A stretch of DNA of 26,942 nucleotides from CAZIRF01 sp964541755. GTDB lineage: Bacteria; Spirochaetota; Spirochaetia; Treponematales; Breznakiellaceae. The DNA is taken from positions 1 through 26,942 of the forward strand of contig CAZIRF010000040.1 in the NCBI GenBank assembly GCA_964541755.1, given 5' to 3'. The position numbers and the translations under genes were made by a program. The notes under the pieces were generated by a model. It was not told the DNA's origin. It did no database searches and saw only the letters and a program-made list of their open reading frames with translations. Of this stretch, positions 1 to 7,762 are shown in pieces; the first letter of the stretch is position 1, and each line of letters begins with the position of its first letter.

Positions 1-1
1 G

Positions 2-1726
2 AAACTGACCGACACCCAGATCAAGGTGGCCGTTGGCGCCCTCGACGAGTTCCAGGAGCTCGTAATCGTCAAGCACAAACCCCTGCAGGGAACCATGGGC
101 GACGGCCTCATGAACAAGGTCTACCGCCTCCAGGCAGATGGATCCCTTCCCATAGACGAGTTCTTCTACTTCCACAATCTCTCCACTTCCCTGCAGAAGG
201 TCCTTGTAAGCAACGACTCCTTCCGCCAGGTTCTGGGGAAGATGCTCGTGGGTATTGAACAGAAGGTCGCGGCGGTCATAACCCAGACCATCATCATCGG
301 TATCGCCTTGAGCCTCCTCGCCGTTATTGCCGCCTTCATATACGTGAGCATCTTCTCCAAGCGCATCGCAAAACGCGCCCAGGTCCTTGAAAATGCCATG
401 TCCCGCATTGCCGCTCACGACTATACGACCAAGGTGCCCCAGTTGGGCAAAGACGAGCTGGGGCTCCTCTCAAATCACCTGCAGACCGTTTCCAGTTCAT
501 TGAGCACGATTTTCAGTGCGGTGAAGGGTTCGGTAGACAACGTAACATCCCTCAAGGATGCCCTTTCGGCCGGTACCACAGAGAGTGCCGCTGCCGTCAA
601 CCAGATAAACAAGAACATCGAGTCGATAAAGAACCAGTTCATCATACTCAATACCTCGATTGATCAGGCCGGTGACGGCCTTCAGGAGATCGCACGCCAC
701 CTCGACACCTTCCGCAGCGAGAGCACTTCGCAAACCAATCTGATGGAAGAGGCCGGCAATGAACTGGGCACGGCAGTCGAAGCGGTTATCCAGGTTTCCC
801 GCGAGATTGAAGACAAGGCCTCCATGGCAGAGAACCTGCGCCGGGTCGTCCTCGACGGGAGCGACCGCGTCCAGTCCACCAATGACATTATCCGCACGAT
901 ATCCCGAGATATTGAGGGCATCGTCGAGGTCATAGAACTGATAGACCAGATATCAGAGCAGACCAACATCCTCTCCATGAACGCCGCCATAGAGAGCGCC
1001 CACGCAGGGGTCGCCGGCAAGGGCTTTGCCGTCGTCGCAGAGGAAATCCGCAAGCTGGCTGAGTCCACCCAGGACAATGCACAGCGCATCGGGGATGCCT
1101 TGAGCAGCATCACCGACAAAATCCAGAAGGCCCTCGAAATAAGCGAGTCGAGCTCGCTGGCCTTCGATTCCATCAATGCCGATGTCAACAGCTTCGTCAC
1201 CGTCCTCAAGGACATCGCCCAAGCGGCCAAAAAGTCGAGCACGAACAGCGTGGAAGTCGCGAGCGCCATCAAGGAGTCGATCCAGGCCTCTAAGCGCGTA
1301 AGCCGCGGCACCGAAGACATGTACCTGCGTCACCACGCCATTCTCGACGCCATGGGGAACATTCAGGCGATTAGCGGTGAAGCACTCCAGGGGATTACCG
1401 AGATTGACGCCGGCTCGCGGGAGATACTCGAGAATGCAATGGGGCTCGAACAGATGGGTACCGAGAGCCGCGAGCGCATTACCGAACTCGAATCGGCCAT
1501 CGAAGGAATTATCATCGACGAAGAAGACCTTGCCCGCAGCAAGGAAAAGGCGGAGGCCGTCTCAAAACCGATCTACACCCCCCTCTTCGACGACGAGACC
1601 GGTGTCGATGTCAAAAAGCCCCCCATAACCGTAATCGGCGAAGAGAACGGGCTTGATGACGCGATTCACTTTGACAGCGATGATGTACACGCAGAGGCCC
1701 ACCTCCTGCCGGAAGAAGAAGACTAA
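2..1726 (+). CDS. Methyl-accepting chemotaxis protein, 5' end outside window
   Basis: The reading frame is open to the left edge, so the N-terminus and any ligand-binding domain lie upstream; the GTG at 26 is not the true start. In order the visible part has the end of a periplasmic helical region, one strongly hydrophobic membrane helix (about 266-355), a HAMP linker (about 356-520, with the KDELGLLS motif), and a long coiled-coil signalling domain. The conserved hairpin tip that contacts CheA and CheW is clear near 955-1075 (EQTNILSMNAAIESAHAG, then GKGFAVVAEEIRKLAE). The C-terminus is acidic and lacks an NWETF-type CheR/CheB tether. The protein senses an unknown signal at the inner membrane and feeds the CheA kinase. 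No other chemotaxis genes are in view. Family assignment is very secure; the ligand cannot be inferred. Confidence 0.97.
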   Translation, partial: KLTDTQIKVAVGALDEFQELVIVKHKPLQGTMGDGLMNKVYRLQADGSLPIDEFFYFHNLSTSLQKVLVSNDSFRQVLGKMLVGIEQKVAAVITQTIIIGIALSLLAVIAAFIYVSIFSKRIAKRAQVLENAMSRIAAHDYTTKVPQLGKDELGLLSNHLQTVSSSLSTIFSAVKGSVDNVTSLKDALSAGTTESAAAVNQINKNIESIKNQFIILNTSIDQAGDGLQEIARHLDTFRSESTSQTNLMEEAGNELGTAVEAVIQVSREIEDKASMAENLRRVVLDGSDRVQSTNDIIRTISRDIEGIVEVIELIDQISEQTNILSMNAAIESAHAGVAGKGFAVVAEEIRKLAESTQDNAQRIGDALSSITDKIQKALEISESSSLAFDSINADVNSFVTVLKDIAQAAKKSSTNSVEVASAIKESIQASKRVSRGTEDMYLRHHAILDAMGNIQAISGEALQGITEIDAGSREILENAMGLEQMGTESRERITELESAIEGIIIDEEDLARSKEKAEAVSKPIYTPLFDDETGVDVKKPPITVIGEENGLDDAIHFDSDDVHAEAHLLPEEED

Positions 1727-1746
1727 TACGCGTTTTGTCTGTTTAC

Positions 1747-1779
1747 AAAAAACCGCCCCTTAAAAGGGCGGTTTTTTTT
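1747..1779. terminator. Bidirectional rho-independent terminator
   Basis: A GC-rich stem (ACCGCCC pairing with GGGCGGT, short loop) is flanked by an A-run on the left and a T-run on the right, so it can end transcription on both strands. It sits between the converging ends of the chemotaxis receptor and the minus-strand gene at 1805-2860. Confidence 0.9.
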
Positions 1780-1804
1780 GGCTCAAGAGGCTCTTGAAGG
1801 ACAA

Positions 1805-2860
1805 TCAGGCAAGATCCATGTCCATGTACTGGTCTTGCGCAAAGCGGTAGCCCAAATAGAGCTCTTCAATGGTGCGATGAGGGCCGTCGGCTACCATGAG
1901 GCGACGCATTTTTGCCGCTTCCCTGCGCTGCACATAGAACTCGTACATCAGACGTGCATCGCAATCGGAGGCTTCGATGTAGGAGCGCCGACGCCCCAAG
2001 ACCTCTTTTATGCCGCCCTCGTCAAGCGCGAAGAGCTTCCCGGCCCGAATGTGTACCCGCAAAAGCGAGAGTTCCTCGCTGGACAAGCCGAAGAGAAACT
2101 CTTCGAGGGCCGAACGCGTCTGGATATTGGCAAGCTGACCGGCGATGAAACGGCTCCAGTCGTCATCCATGTCCATGCTGATGCGCACGAGCTCGCTGGT
2201 GCCCTCGAGTGTGCCAAAACTGGGAGGATTTGCGGTACGCACCGCCCAGAGACTCTTCAAACAGGGGATATGGACACTGGCCCGCGGGTCGCGGCCGCGA
2301 TCCCACAGGCGTACGAGCTCGTTGGCAAGCATATCCTTGCGGTCGGCAGGAAACGCGGGGTCCTCGAGGCAGGATATGTAGACGTCTTCGATCATCAGGG
2401 TGAAGACAATACCGAGCGAGATGTTGCGGATCGGATCTATCAGCAGGTGATCATTCCCCAATGCAATCGCGAGCAGGGAAAAGGCGTGGTACTTTGCCAC
2501 GAGGAAGCTGCGCGAGGCGATGACGCGGGTGGGGGTATGAAGAAGGCGCGAACCGCCTGAGACCAAGGTCAACGAAGATGCGAGGGAGGATGAATCGCGG
2601 CGGGTGCCGGCTAGGAGCTGTGTCTGACACACCGGCGGGAAGCGGGATATGGCACGCGCGAGGGCTTCGATATCGCGGAATCGACGTTCGACCATGATGG
2701 CTTCGTCGATGTTGTTCTGTCGCAAGTGTGAAACAGCCTGCGTTACGAGGGTTCGTTCGGTGGAATCAAAAGCGAGTATGTCCTCATCCTCGTCGGCACA
2801 GTGCATGACATAAAATACCCGGAACGGGTGTTCACGGTCAACTCGTGTCCCACACGCCAT
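1805..2860 (-). CDS. Uncharacterised 351-residue protein
   Basis: I do not recognise this family. The open frame extends upstream to 3070, but that part would run into the tmRNA gene and has no coding character. The ATG at 2860 is preferred because it follows a good promoter (TTGTCC, 17 bases, GATAAT) whose -10 ends 9 bases upstream. The protein is soluble, with no signal peptide or membrane helix, mostly helical, rich in Arg, Asp and Leu, and ends in MDMDLA. It opens MACGTRVDREHPFRVFYVMH, and conserved-looking stretches include IRNISLGIVFTLMIEDVYIS and SALEEFLFGLSSEELSLL. It stands alone, divergent from ssrA and convergent with the chemotaxis receptor. It may be a lineage-specific housekeeping or regulatory protein, but no function can be assigned from sequence alone. 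Confidence 0.8.
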   Translation of the reverse strand: MACGTRVDREHPFRVFYVMHCADEDEDILAFDSTERTLVTQAVSHLRQNNIDEAIMVERRFRDIEALARAISRFPPVCQTQLLAGTRRDSSSLASSLTLVSGGSRLLHTPTRVIASRSFLVAKYHAFSLLAIALGNDHLLIDPIRNISLGIVFTLMIEDVYISCLEDPAFPADRKDMLANELVRLWDRGRDPRASVHIPCLKSLWAVRTANPPSFGTLEGTSELVRISMDMDDDWSRFIAGQLANIQTRSALEEFLFGLSSEELSLLRVHIRAGKLFALDEGGIKEVLGRRRSYIEASDCDARLMYEFYVQRREAAKMRRLMVADGPHRTIEELYLGYRFAQDQYMDMDLA

Positions 2861-2869
2861 CACGGTGGT

Positions 2870-2898
2870 ATTATCGGTACAAGGACTATCCGGGACAA
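2870..2898 (-). promoter_or_regulatory. Promoter of the 351-residue gene
   Basis: On the minus strand TTGTCC (2893-2898) and GATAAT (2870-2875) are separated by exactly 17 bases. The -10 box ends 9 bases before the ATG at 2860, leaving little or no leader. It lies back to back with the ssrA promoter. Confidence 0.55.
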
Positions 2899-2904
2899 TC
2901 GGAC

Positions 2905-2933
2905 TTGACCACGGGGGCAATTGGCGATATCTT
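2905..2933 (+). promoter_or_regulatory. ssrA promoter
   Basis: TTGACC (2905-2910) and TATCTT (2928-2933) are 17 bases apart. Transcription would begin near 2940, giving a 5' extension of roughly 35 bases to be removed by RNase P at the mature tmRNA end (2977). Confidence 0.6.
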
Positions 2934-2976
2934 TTACTGGTAAAGGTATGAAAGGACCTTTGCACACAAGGACCGC

Positions 2977-3325
2977 GGGGGTGCCCCGGTTTCGACTGAT
3001 GTGATCCGGGGTGCGGGTTGCGAGTGGAGTGCCGACCTCCTGATTCGGCAAAACCTTTAACTGCCAACAACGACAGTTACGCTTTCGCTGCGTAAGCAGT
3101 AGAGCGCGGGTAACAGGCGGCGCTGCTCCTAGCGGCCTGGGTCCCGACGCCAACAGGGGCTGGTTTTACGGTGCGTAAGGACGCCGTGCGACGAGAAATA
3201 TCCTTAATACGGGGTGGCCGCGTGCCGTGCAGCCAAGCCGCCCCCGACAACTTCAATGCACGGCTACACTCGTAGATATCCGTATCACGCACACCAGGAC
3301 GCGGGTTCGATTCCCGCCACCTCCA
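2977..3325 (+). ncRNA. ssrA: Transfer-messenger RNA (tmRNA)
   Basis: This RNA rescues ribosomes stalled on broken messages with SmpB and adds a degradation tag. The 5' end GGGGGTGCCCCGGTTTCGAC pairs with the 3' end CACCTCC as a seven-pair acceptor stem, with A3325 as discriminator; the terminal CCA is not fully encoded and would be added. A T-arm (GCGGGTTCGATTCCCGC) lies at 3301-3317. The resume frame at 3063-3095 reads A-N-N-D-S-Y-A-F-A-A then TAA, ending in the usual AA recognised by ClpXP-type proteases. Length (349 nt) is normal for a one-piece tmRNA. The tag contains the NNDS start seen in spirochaetal tags. The 3' end is duplicated just downstream. Confidence 0.97.
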
Positions 3326-3380
3326 AATGAAAAAACCCGCCGAAAGGCGGGCTTTTTCATATCTGGAGGAGGTGGCGGGA
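3309..3380 (+). repeat. 72-bp direct repeat, copy 1 (tmRNA 3' end plus terminator)
   Basis: This begins inside the tmRNA T-arm and includes the acceptor strand, the terminator hairpin and an inverted copy of the acceptor region (GGAGGAGGTGGCGGGA at 3365-3380, against TCCCGCCACCTCC at 3312-3324). An identical copy lies 182 bases downstream. The unit is therefore both a direct repeat and a large self-complementary hairpin. Confidence 0.9.
3330..3358 (+). terminator. ssrA terminator
   Basis: Stem CCCGCC, loop GAAA, stem GGCGGG, followed by a T-run and preceded by an A-run, five bases after the mature tmRNA end. The A and T runs make it usable from both strands. Confidence 0.88.
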
Positions 3381-3490
3381 ATCGATCACCGTTTTGCGCC
3401 GAGCGGTAGCGAGGTAAGGCGCCCAGGATGGGCGCCACCAGCAAAACGGGGCGGCCTGGAGGGGGAGGCAGGACGCCGACCCCCGGAAGG

Positions 3491-3562
3491 GATTCCCGCC
3501 ACCTCCAAATGAAAAAACCCGCCGAAAGGCGGGCTTTTTCATATCTGGAGGAGGTGGCGGGA
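3491..3562 (+). repeat. 72-bp direct repeat, copy 2
   Basis: Base-for-base copy of 3309-3380. It is not preceded by a complete T-arm on the plus strand, so it is not a second tmRNA. On the minus strand the following bases (3557-3574) read GGGTTCAACTCCCGCC, again a T-arm-like 3' end. The 110-bp spacer before it (3381-3490) carries nested inverted repeats: CCGTTTTGC at 3389 with GCAAAACGG at 3441, and GGCGCCCA with TGGGCGCC at 3419-3437. Confidence 0.9.
3512..3540. terminator. Duplicated terminator hairpin
   Basis: Second exact copy of the ssrA terminator, 182 bases downstream of the first. It insulates the antiporter gene at 3644 from ssrA readthrough. Confidence 0.75.
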
Positions 3563-3643
3563 GTTGAACCCGAGCTCCGCCCGAGCGCATAGCGGATCGG
3601 CGGGTGTTGCAGTACCGGGGGGAAAGCGGATACAACTATCAGC

Positions 3644-4627
3644 ATGTTGCTCCCCATTATTGCTGTTTTGATCGGTCTTGTTCTGCTTGTCTGGAGTGCG
3701 GACCGCTTTGTCGCCGGGGCTGCCGCCACGGCGCGCCACTTCGGCCTGCCGCCCCTTGTAATCGGTATGGTTATCGTCGGCTTCGGGACATCGGCCCCGG
3801 AACTGGTAGTATCTGTCCTTGCAGCGGCCGCGAAGAGCCCCGGCATTGCCCTGGGCAATGCCTATGGCTCGAATATAACCAACATCGCGCTTATATTGGG
3901 TCTTACGGCCATTATCAGCCCGATTACCGTCAAATCGCAGATACTGCGTAAGGAACTGCCCATACTTGCGGTAATCACTGCACTCTCTGCCTTCTTGGTA
4001 TTTGACGGAAATATATCGCGTCTCGAATCAATTCTTCTACTGGCAGTTTTCGCATTTGTGATGGGATGGACGATTTGGCAGGGCATGCATACCAAGCAGG
4101 ATGAGCTCGTCGCAGAAGTGGAAGAGAGCATTTCGGCACAGCCGATGTCCATCAAGGCTGCCATTATCTGGCTCGTCATCGGCCTGGTGGTCCTTGTCGC
4201 GAGCTCGCGCATGCTCGTCTGGGGGGCGGTGGAAATTGCCAGCCACTTCGGGGTGAGCGACCTCGTTATCGGGCTTACGGTTGTCGCAGTGGGAACATCC
4301 CTGCCGGAACTCGCCTCCTCGCTCATTGCCGCAAAAAAGGGCGAACACGACATTGCGATGGGCAATGCCCTGGGATCAAACCTCTTCAATACCCTCGCCG
4401 TCGTGGGTTTGAGCGGGGTTATTTATCCCATTGAAGCGGGCCGGGAAGTCTTTATACGCGACATGCCCGTCATGGGGGCCCTGACCCTTTCGCTCTTCAT
4501 CTTCGGGCGCGGCTTCTTTGGACGTCCCGGACGCATCAACCGCATTGAAGGCAGTGTGCTCCTCGTTTCCTGGATCGCCTATACCGCCTGGCTCTTGGCC
4601 GGCAGCTTTGGGGGCGCAGGCGCATAG
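3644..4627 (+). CDS. yrbG: Ca2+/Na+ antiporter, YrbG (CaCA) family
   Basis: This inner-membrane exchanger trades cytoplasmic calcium for sodium or protons. The 327-residue protein has about ten hydrophobic helices in two homologous halves. Both halves carry the alpha-repeat motifs that form the ion site: GFGTSAPEL with GNAYGSNITN in the first half, and GTSLPEL with GNALGSNLFNT in the second. The glutamates in SAPEL and SLPEL are the expected ion-binding residues and are present. A short hydrophilic loop (KQDELVAEVEESISAQ) separates the halves. Length matches the bacterial family. The ATG at 3644 is the only reasonable start; a weak promoter-like pair (TTGCAG at 3607, TACAAC at 3631) ends seven bases before it. 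It stands alone, downstream of the duplicated ssrA terminators. Assignment to family is secure; the preferred coupling ion is not. Confidence 0.93.
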   Translation: MLLPIIAVLIGLVLLVWSADRFVAGAAATARHFGLPPLVIGMVIVGFGTSAPELVVSVLAAAAKSPGIALGNAYGSNITNIALILGLTAIISPITVKSQILRKELPILAVITALSAFLVFDGNISRLESILLLAVFAFVMGWTIWQGMHTKQDELVAEVEESISAQPMSIKAAIIWLVIGLVVLVASSRMLVWGAVEIASHFGVSDLVIGLTVVAVGTSLPELASSLIAAKKGEHDIAMGNALGSNLFNTLAVVGLSGVIYPIEAGREVFIRDMPVMGALTLSLFIFGRGFFGRPGRINRIEGSVLLVSWIAYTAWLLAGSFGGAGA

Positions 4628-4708
4628 GGCCATTGTACAGAATTGGCAGCCCAGGGCTTGGCATGCCAAATCTCCACAAGCGTGCTATCATGATGCAAGG
4701 AGGGCTAT

Positions 4709-5581
4709 ATGGGCATTCTGCGTATTCTGTACTGGGCCCTTGCCTATACAAGCGGTATTGGAACCATGACACTCTTTCTTCTTCGATGGATCCAGAAGAA
4801 GCAGGAAGAAGATATTCGCATGGTATTTTTCCTGTTGTCTCTGGCGATTTCGATTGCCAGCCTTCCTGTCTATGAAGGATTCAATGAAAACGAAATCTTC
4901 TCATCCCTTGGTGGCTGGATCGCACTCCTTGGCGCAGCTCTTTCAAGCATAACCTTTCCCGATTATGCCTACAGCCTGAAGAAAACGACCCAGCGCAGGC
5001 GTTTGAGAATGATCTCGCGCATTTTGGGAACAGCGGTTCTCATTCTTACCTTGCTGAGCCCTTTTACCTACAACTTCTTCAGGCTTCCAGTACCGGTCAA
5101 TTTCATGGTCCTTGGCTTTTCGGTATTCCTGGGCATGAGCTGGATATCCAGAACGATACCTCGAAAAAAGGGACCAGGCTTCAAACTTATGATGGTGACT
5201 TTCTTTATTTTCTTCGCCGCTGTCCTGGTATTCGATTTTTTGAAAGACTCCATTCCGCCATTTAAAATCCGCATGGGAGAGTCTTACAATCTCTTCCCTG
5301 CATTCTATATCTACCTCAATGTCATTCTGTTCACCCAACACCTCAAGCTTGGCATCGTCAAAGAAGACCATCCTCCAGATATTGCCTGCCGGTTGGCAGA
5401 AAACAATATCTCATCCCGCGAAAGTGAAGTATTGGCCCTGTTGGAGCGAGGCCTGACCTACCGCGAGATTGCCGATGAACTCTGCATTTCCCTGGCCACC
5501 GTCAAGACCCATACAAGCCGTCTATATGAAAAAACCGGAACCAGAAACAAAGTTGAGCTTATCAACCTTTTGTATGATTGA
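4709..5581 (+). CDS. Seven-helix membrane LuxR-type transcription regulator
   Basis: About seven hydrophobic segments fill the first 215 residues, followed by a typical LuxR/GerE helix-turn-helix at residues 229-288 (ISSRESEVLALLERG, YREIADELCISLATVKTHT, RLYEKTGTRNKVELINLL). No receiver domain is present, so the signal is probably sensed in or at the membrane and passed directly to the DNA-binding domain. A strong ribosome site (AAGGAGGG at 4697) lies four bases before the ATG. An extended -10 like box (TGCTATCAT, 4683-4691) precedes it, without a well-placed -35. The gene is 62 bases upstream of the export operon, on the same strand, and is the likely local regulator of it. The architecture is certain; the ligand and target sites are not known. 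Confidence 0.9.
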   Translation: MGILRILYWALAYTSGIGTMTLFLLRWIQKKQEEDIRMVFFLLSLAISIASLPVYEGFNENEIFSSLGGWIALLGAALSSITFPDYAYSLKKTTQRRRLRMISRILGTAVLILTLLSPFTYNFFRLPVPVNFMVLGFSVFLGMSWISRTIPRKKGPGFKLMMVTFFIFFAAVLVFDFLKDSIPPFKIRMGESYNLFPAFYIYLNVILFTQHLKLGIVKEDHPPDIACRLAENNISSRESEVLALLERGLTYREIADELCISLATVKTHTSRLYEKTGTRNKVELINLLYD

Positions 5582-5643
5582 TACCCGATAGTTAAAAATC
5601 AACCTTCTGCCGGACAGATATATTCGCTGTTTGAGGGCACTCT

Positions 5644-7020
5644 GTGTCCATGCTTGGAAACAGACAGCTTTTGACAACAAGTATTTCAATCCTCCTGTTG
5701 ATTCTGGCCAATGAAGGGCTCATTGGCCATGAAGGACTTGGCGAAGAGGAACTATTATTTGCCCATATCTTTAACGGCGAAGCCGTGCCGGGAAGCGCCG
5801 CCCGAGATGACGATATTCTGCGCATACGGGCCATTCATATTGATTGTCCCGAGTCCATCAATGCTTCCTTTGTACGGTCCTTCCTTAGGGAGCTAGATAC
5901 CGACGATATTCTTGAGCGGGCAGTCCTGGCATCAAGAATCGAAAAGAGCCTCGAAAGGCTCAAACTCTCCCAGTACTTCTACCAAGCGACCATATCCTTT
6001 ACTGAGAGCGATGGCGAGGCAGATATCTTCGTATCGGTAAGCGACGGGTTTTGGTGGGTATTCAATATCATTCCTTGGGATGTGGTAGTCGCGTACACCA
6101 ACATGGCGGGAAGCGGCAAGATCTTGGGAACCCAACTGGGCCTCAATACTCAAGGGGTGGTATGGATTGACCCTTCTTTCCACTTTGGCCCCTGGCGCTA
6201 TTCATTGACAGGCCTTCACTTCGAAGGGCCTCGTACCAGAGGCTTTACAGATGACTACAATCTTGAACGCTTTTGCTTTGAGTCAACGTTGGGAAGACGA
6301 CTGTCTCGCGACAATATCTATCTCGATGTGAAATTCAATCTTGAGTCACTGCGCTCAAAACCCTCGTACTGGCTGGAGAACAATCTGTATGCATTATCTC
6401 CCTCGCAGCTTGCCCTTCTTGGGATGCGTGAAGAATTTGACACGTGGCTATCGGGGGGATTGGTACTCTCCTTGGGGGAATATGACTTCCAAAAACGTGG
6501 AGGCTTCCATGGCAAACTCATGTTGCAATCGCAACAATGGATTTCCTTGATCGATAGCGATAACAAAGCACTCAAACTGCTGGCAGAGGGAACAGCCAGA
6601 TTTGATACAGCTGGAGCCATAAGAATATACCTTAAAGAACGTTTCGAGTATCTCCCGTTTAAAGAACAGATTATTGCCCTACCCGATCCACTGCGCGCCC
6701 AACACAAGGATATTCGATTCGAATATGGAAGCCTGTCCGGCGACATGGTTTCCCTGACCCGCCTTTCTATAGAGATTGATTCGCTGTGGTCCAGTCAACT
6801 CTCCTTTACCAGATTATCGCTCATACCAGAGCTGTGGCTGGACGGCATGGTGATACGGAACAGCGTCCACACCAACGATATCAATACTTCATTTGCATTC
6901 GGCATGATGATGCGGGGGTACTTCTCGATTCCCGTAGGCAGGAGCTTCGCTATAGGTTTTGCGATCAATCCCGGGGAGGGCCTGGACTCGTCCCTGCAAT
7001 TTGTATTCGAGGTGAAATGA
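5644..7020 (+). CDS. Omp85/TamA-like outer-membrane barrel with one POTRA-like domain
   Basis: The 458-residue protein starts with a signal peptide (LLTTSISILLLILANEGLIG). Residues about 60-140 resemble a single POTRA domain: ILRIRAIHIDC, then a helix pair, YFYQATISFTES, and ADIFVSVSDGFWW. The rest has alternating aromatic and polar residues with periodic beta-strands and ends ...SSLQFVFEVK, with Phe near the C-terminus as expected for a BAM substrate. GTG at 5644 is chosen because GAGGG at 5633 is six bases away; the ATG at 5650 is an alternative. It heads the export operon and overlaps the next gene. It could insert barrels or receive lipids or lipoproteins at the outer membrane. It is much smaller than BamA (five POTRAs) and TamA (three). 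Family similarity is inferred by eye. Confidence 0.72.
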   Translation: MSMLGNRQLLTTSISILLLILANEGLIGHEGLGEEELLFAHIFNGEAVPGSAARDDDILRIRAIHIDCPESINASFVRSFLRELDTDDILERAVLASRIEKSLERLKLSQYFYQATISFTESDGEADIFVSVSDGFWWVFNIIPWDVVVAYTNMAGSGKILGTQLGLNTQGVVWIDPSFHFGPWRYSLTGLHFEGPRTRGFTDDYNLERFCFESTLGRRLSRDNIYLDVKFNLESLRSKPSYWLENNLYALSPSQLALLGMREEFDTWLSGGLVLSLGEYDFQKRGGFHGKLMLQSQQWISLIDSDNKALKLLAEGTARFDTAGAIRIYLKERFEYLPFKEQIIALPDPLRAQHKDIRFEYGSLSGDMVSLTRLSIEIDSLWSSQLSFTRLSLIPELWLDGMVIRNSVHTNDINTSFAFGMMMRGYFSIPVGRSFAIGFAINPGEGLDSSLQFVFEVK

Positions 7021-7760
7021 TGAAACGAACAAGGAATTTCCCCAGCTTGGTACTGGTATTCTCGCTCATTGCGACAGTCATTGCGCTGCCGCTGTCGGCC
7101 CGCGAAAAAGAAGCGGAGGATGTGGCCATCAAGGCCATGTACGACAGACTCAACGCGATTGAGGCGCTCCTTGCTTCCCCTGCGACCGGTACAGTCAGTG
7201 AAGAAAACACGGACACAGAAAGGTTTGATCTACTGGCAGAGGCAGGAAGGATTTGCCATGACATTCAGGCACAGACGAGCACCGCCATGGCAGAAAAGGG
7301 GTTTACATTTTTCGATGAAGCACTCTCTGTCAACGATGATCCCGCCACGCGAGCATATTTGGGATCATTGCATCTGATAGAAGCCCGGGATGCCAAATCG
7401 ATACTTAAGAAAATTGCGGAAGTCGATCGAGGACTCAAGGAAATTGACCGCGCTCTGGAGCTGCTGAAAGCACAAGAAAATCAAACAGACAGCGTGCTCA
7501 GTTCCGATAGCATCATCGTTCGCGTAGTGCGGGTCGAATGCAGTATCGGCTTGCCGGACATGTTCAATCGAATTGACCATGTTAGCGAAGACTTGAATTG
7601 GCTTTTAAAAAAGTGGATTGAGTCTCCGGCAATCTTCCGGAACACTTATTCACCCTCCAGGCTCCTCCTTTTGAAAGCGCAAGAACTTGATCTGCGTGGC
7701 AACAAGGAATTCGCCGACCGCTACCGTCAAAAAGCCGCGGAATTGGAAGGAGGTGAATGA
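7020..7760 (+). CDS. Exported helical (TPR-like) protein
   Basis: The 246-residue protein has a signal peptide (VLVFSLIATVIALPLSARE) with an ALPLSA-type cleavage site and no lipobox, so it is probably periplasmic. The mature part is almost all helix. A stretch at residues 95-155 (DPATRAYLGSLHLIEARDAK, then a helix with IAEVDRGLKEIDRALELL) has the look of degenerate TPR helices. Two start codons are adjacent (7017 and 7020); GAGGTGA at 7009 fits the second better. The ATG overlaps the stop codon of the barrel gene, so translation is coupled. It may be an adaptor or scaffold in the export machine. The next gene has the same layout and may be a paralogue. I do not recognise the family. Confidence 0.75.
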   Translation: MKRTRNFPSLVLVFSLIATVIALPLSAREKEAEDVAIKAMYDRLNAIEALLASPATGTVSEENTDTERFDLLAEAGRICHDIQAQTSTAMAEKGFTFFDEALSVNDDPATRAYLGSLHLIEARDAKSILKKIAEVDRGLKEIDRALELLKAQENQTDSVLSSDSIIVRVVRVECSIGLPDMFNRIDHVSEDLNWLLKKWIESPAIFRNTYSPSRLLLLKAQELDLRGNKEFADRYRQKAAELEGGE

Positions 7761-7762
7761 AC

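Noticed and set aside
1805..3070. The long form of the unknown protein starting at 3070
   Set aside because: The first 70 codons cover the ssrA promoter and the tmRNA 5' half; the ATG at 2860 has its own promoter.
3546..3575. A possible second tRNA or tmRNA on the minus strand ending at the T-arm-like sequence
   Set aside because: Only a T-arm and acceptor-like 3' end are present; no 5' acceptor strand or other arms are found nearby.
3253..3858. Minus-strand frames across the tmRNA end and the repeats, with Gly- and Pro-rich segments
   Set aside because: They are translations of the tmRNA 3' end, terminator hairpins and antiporter antisense, not genes.
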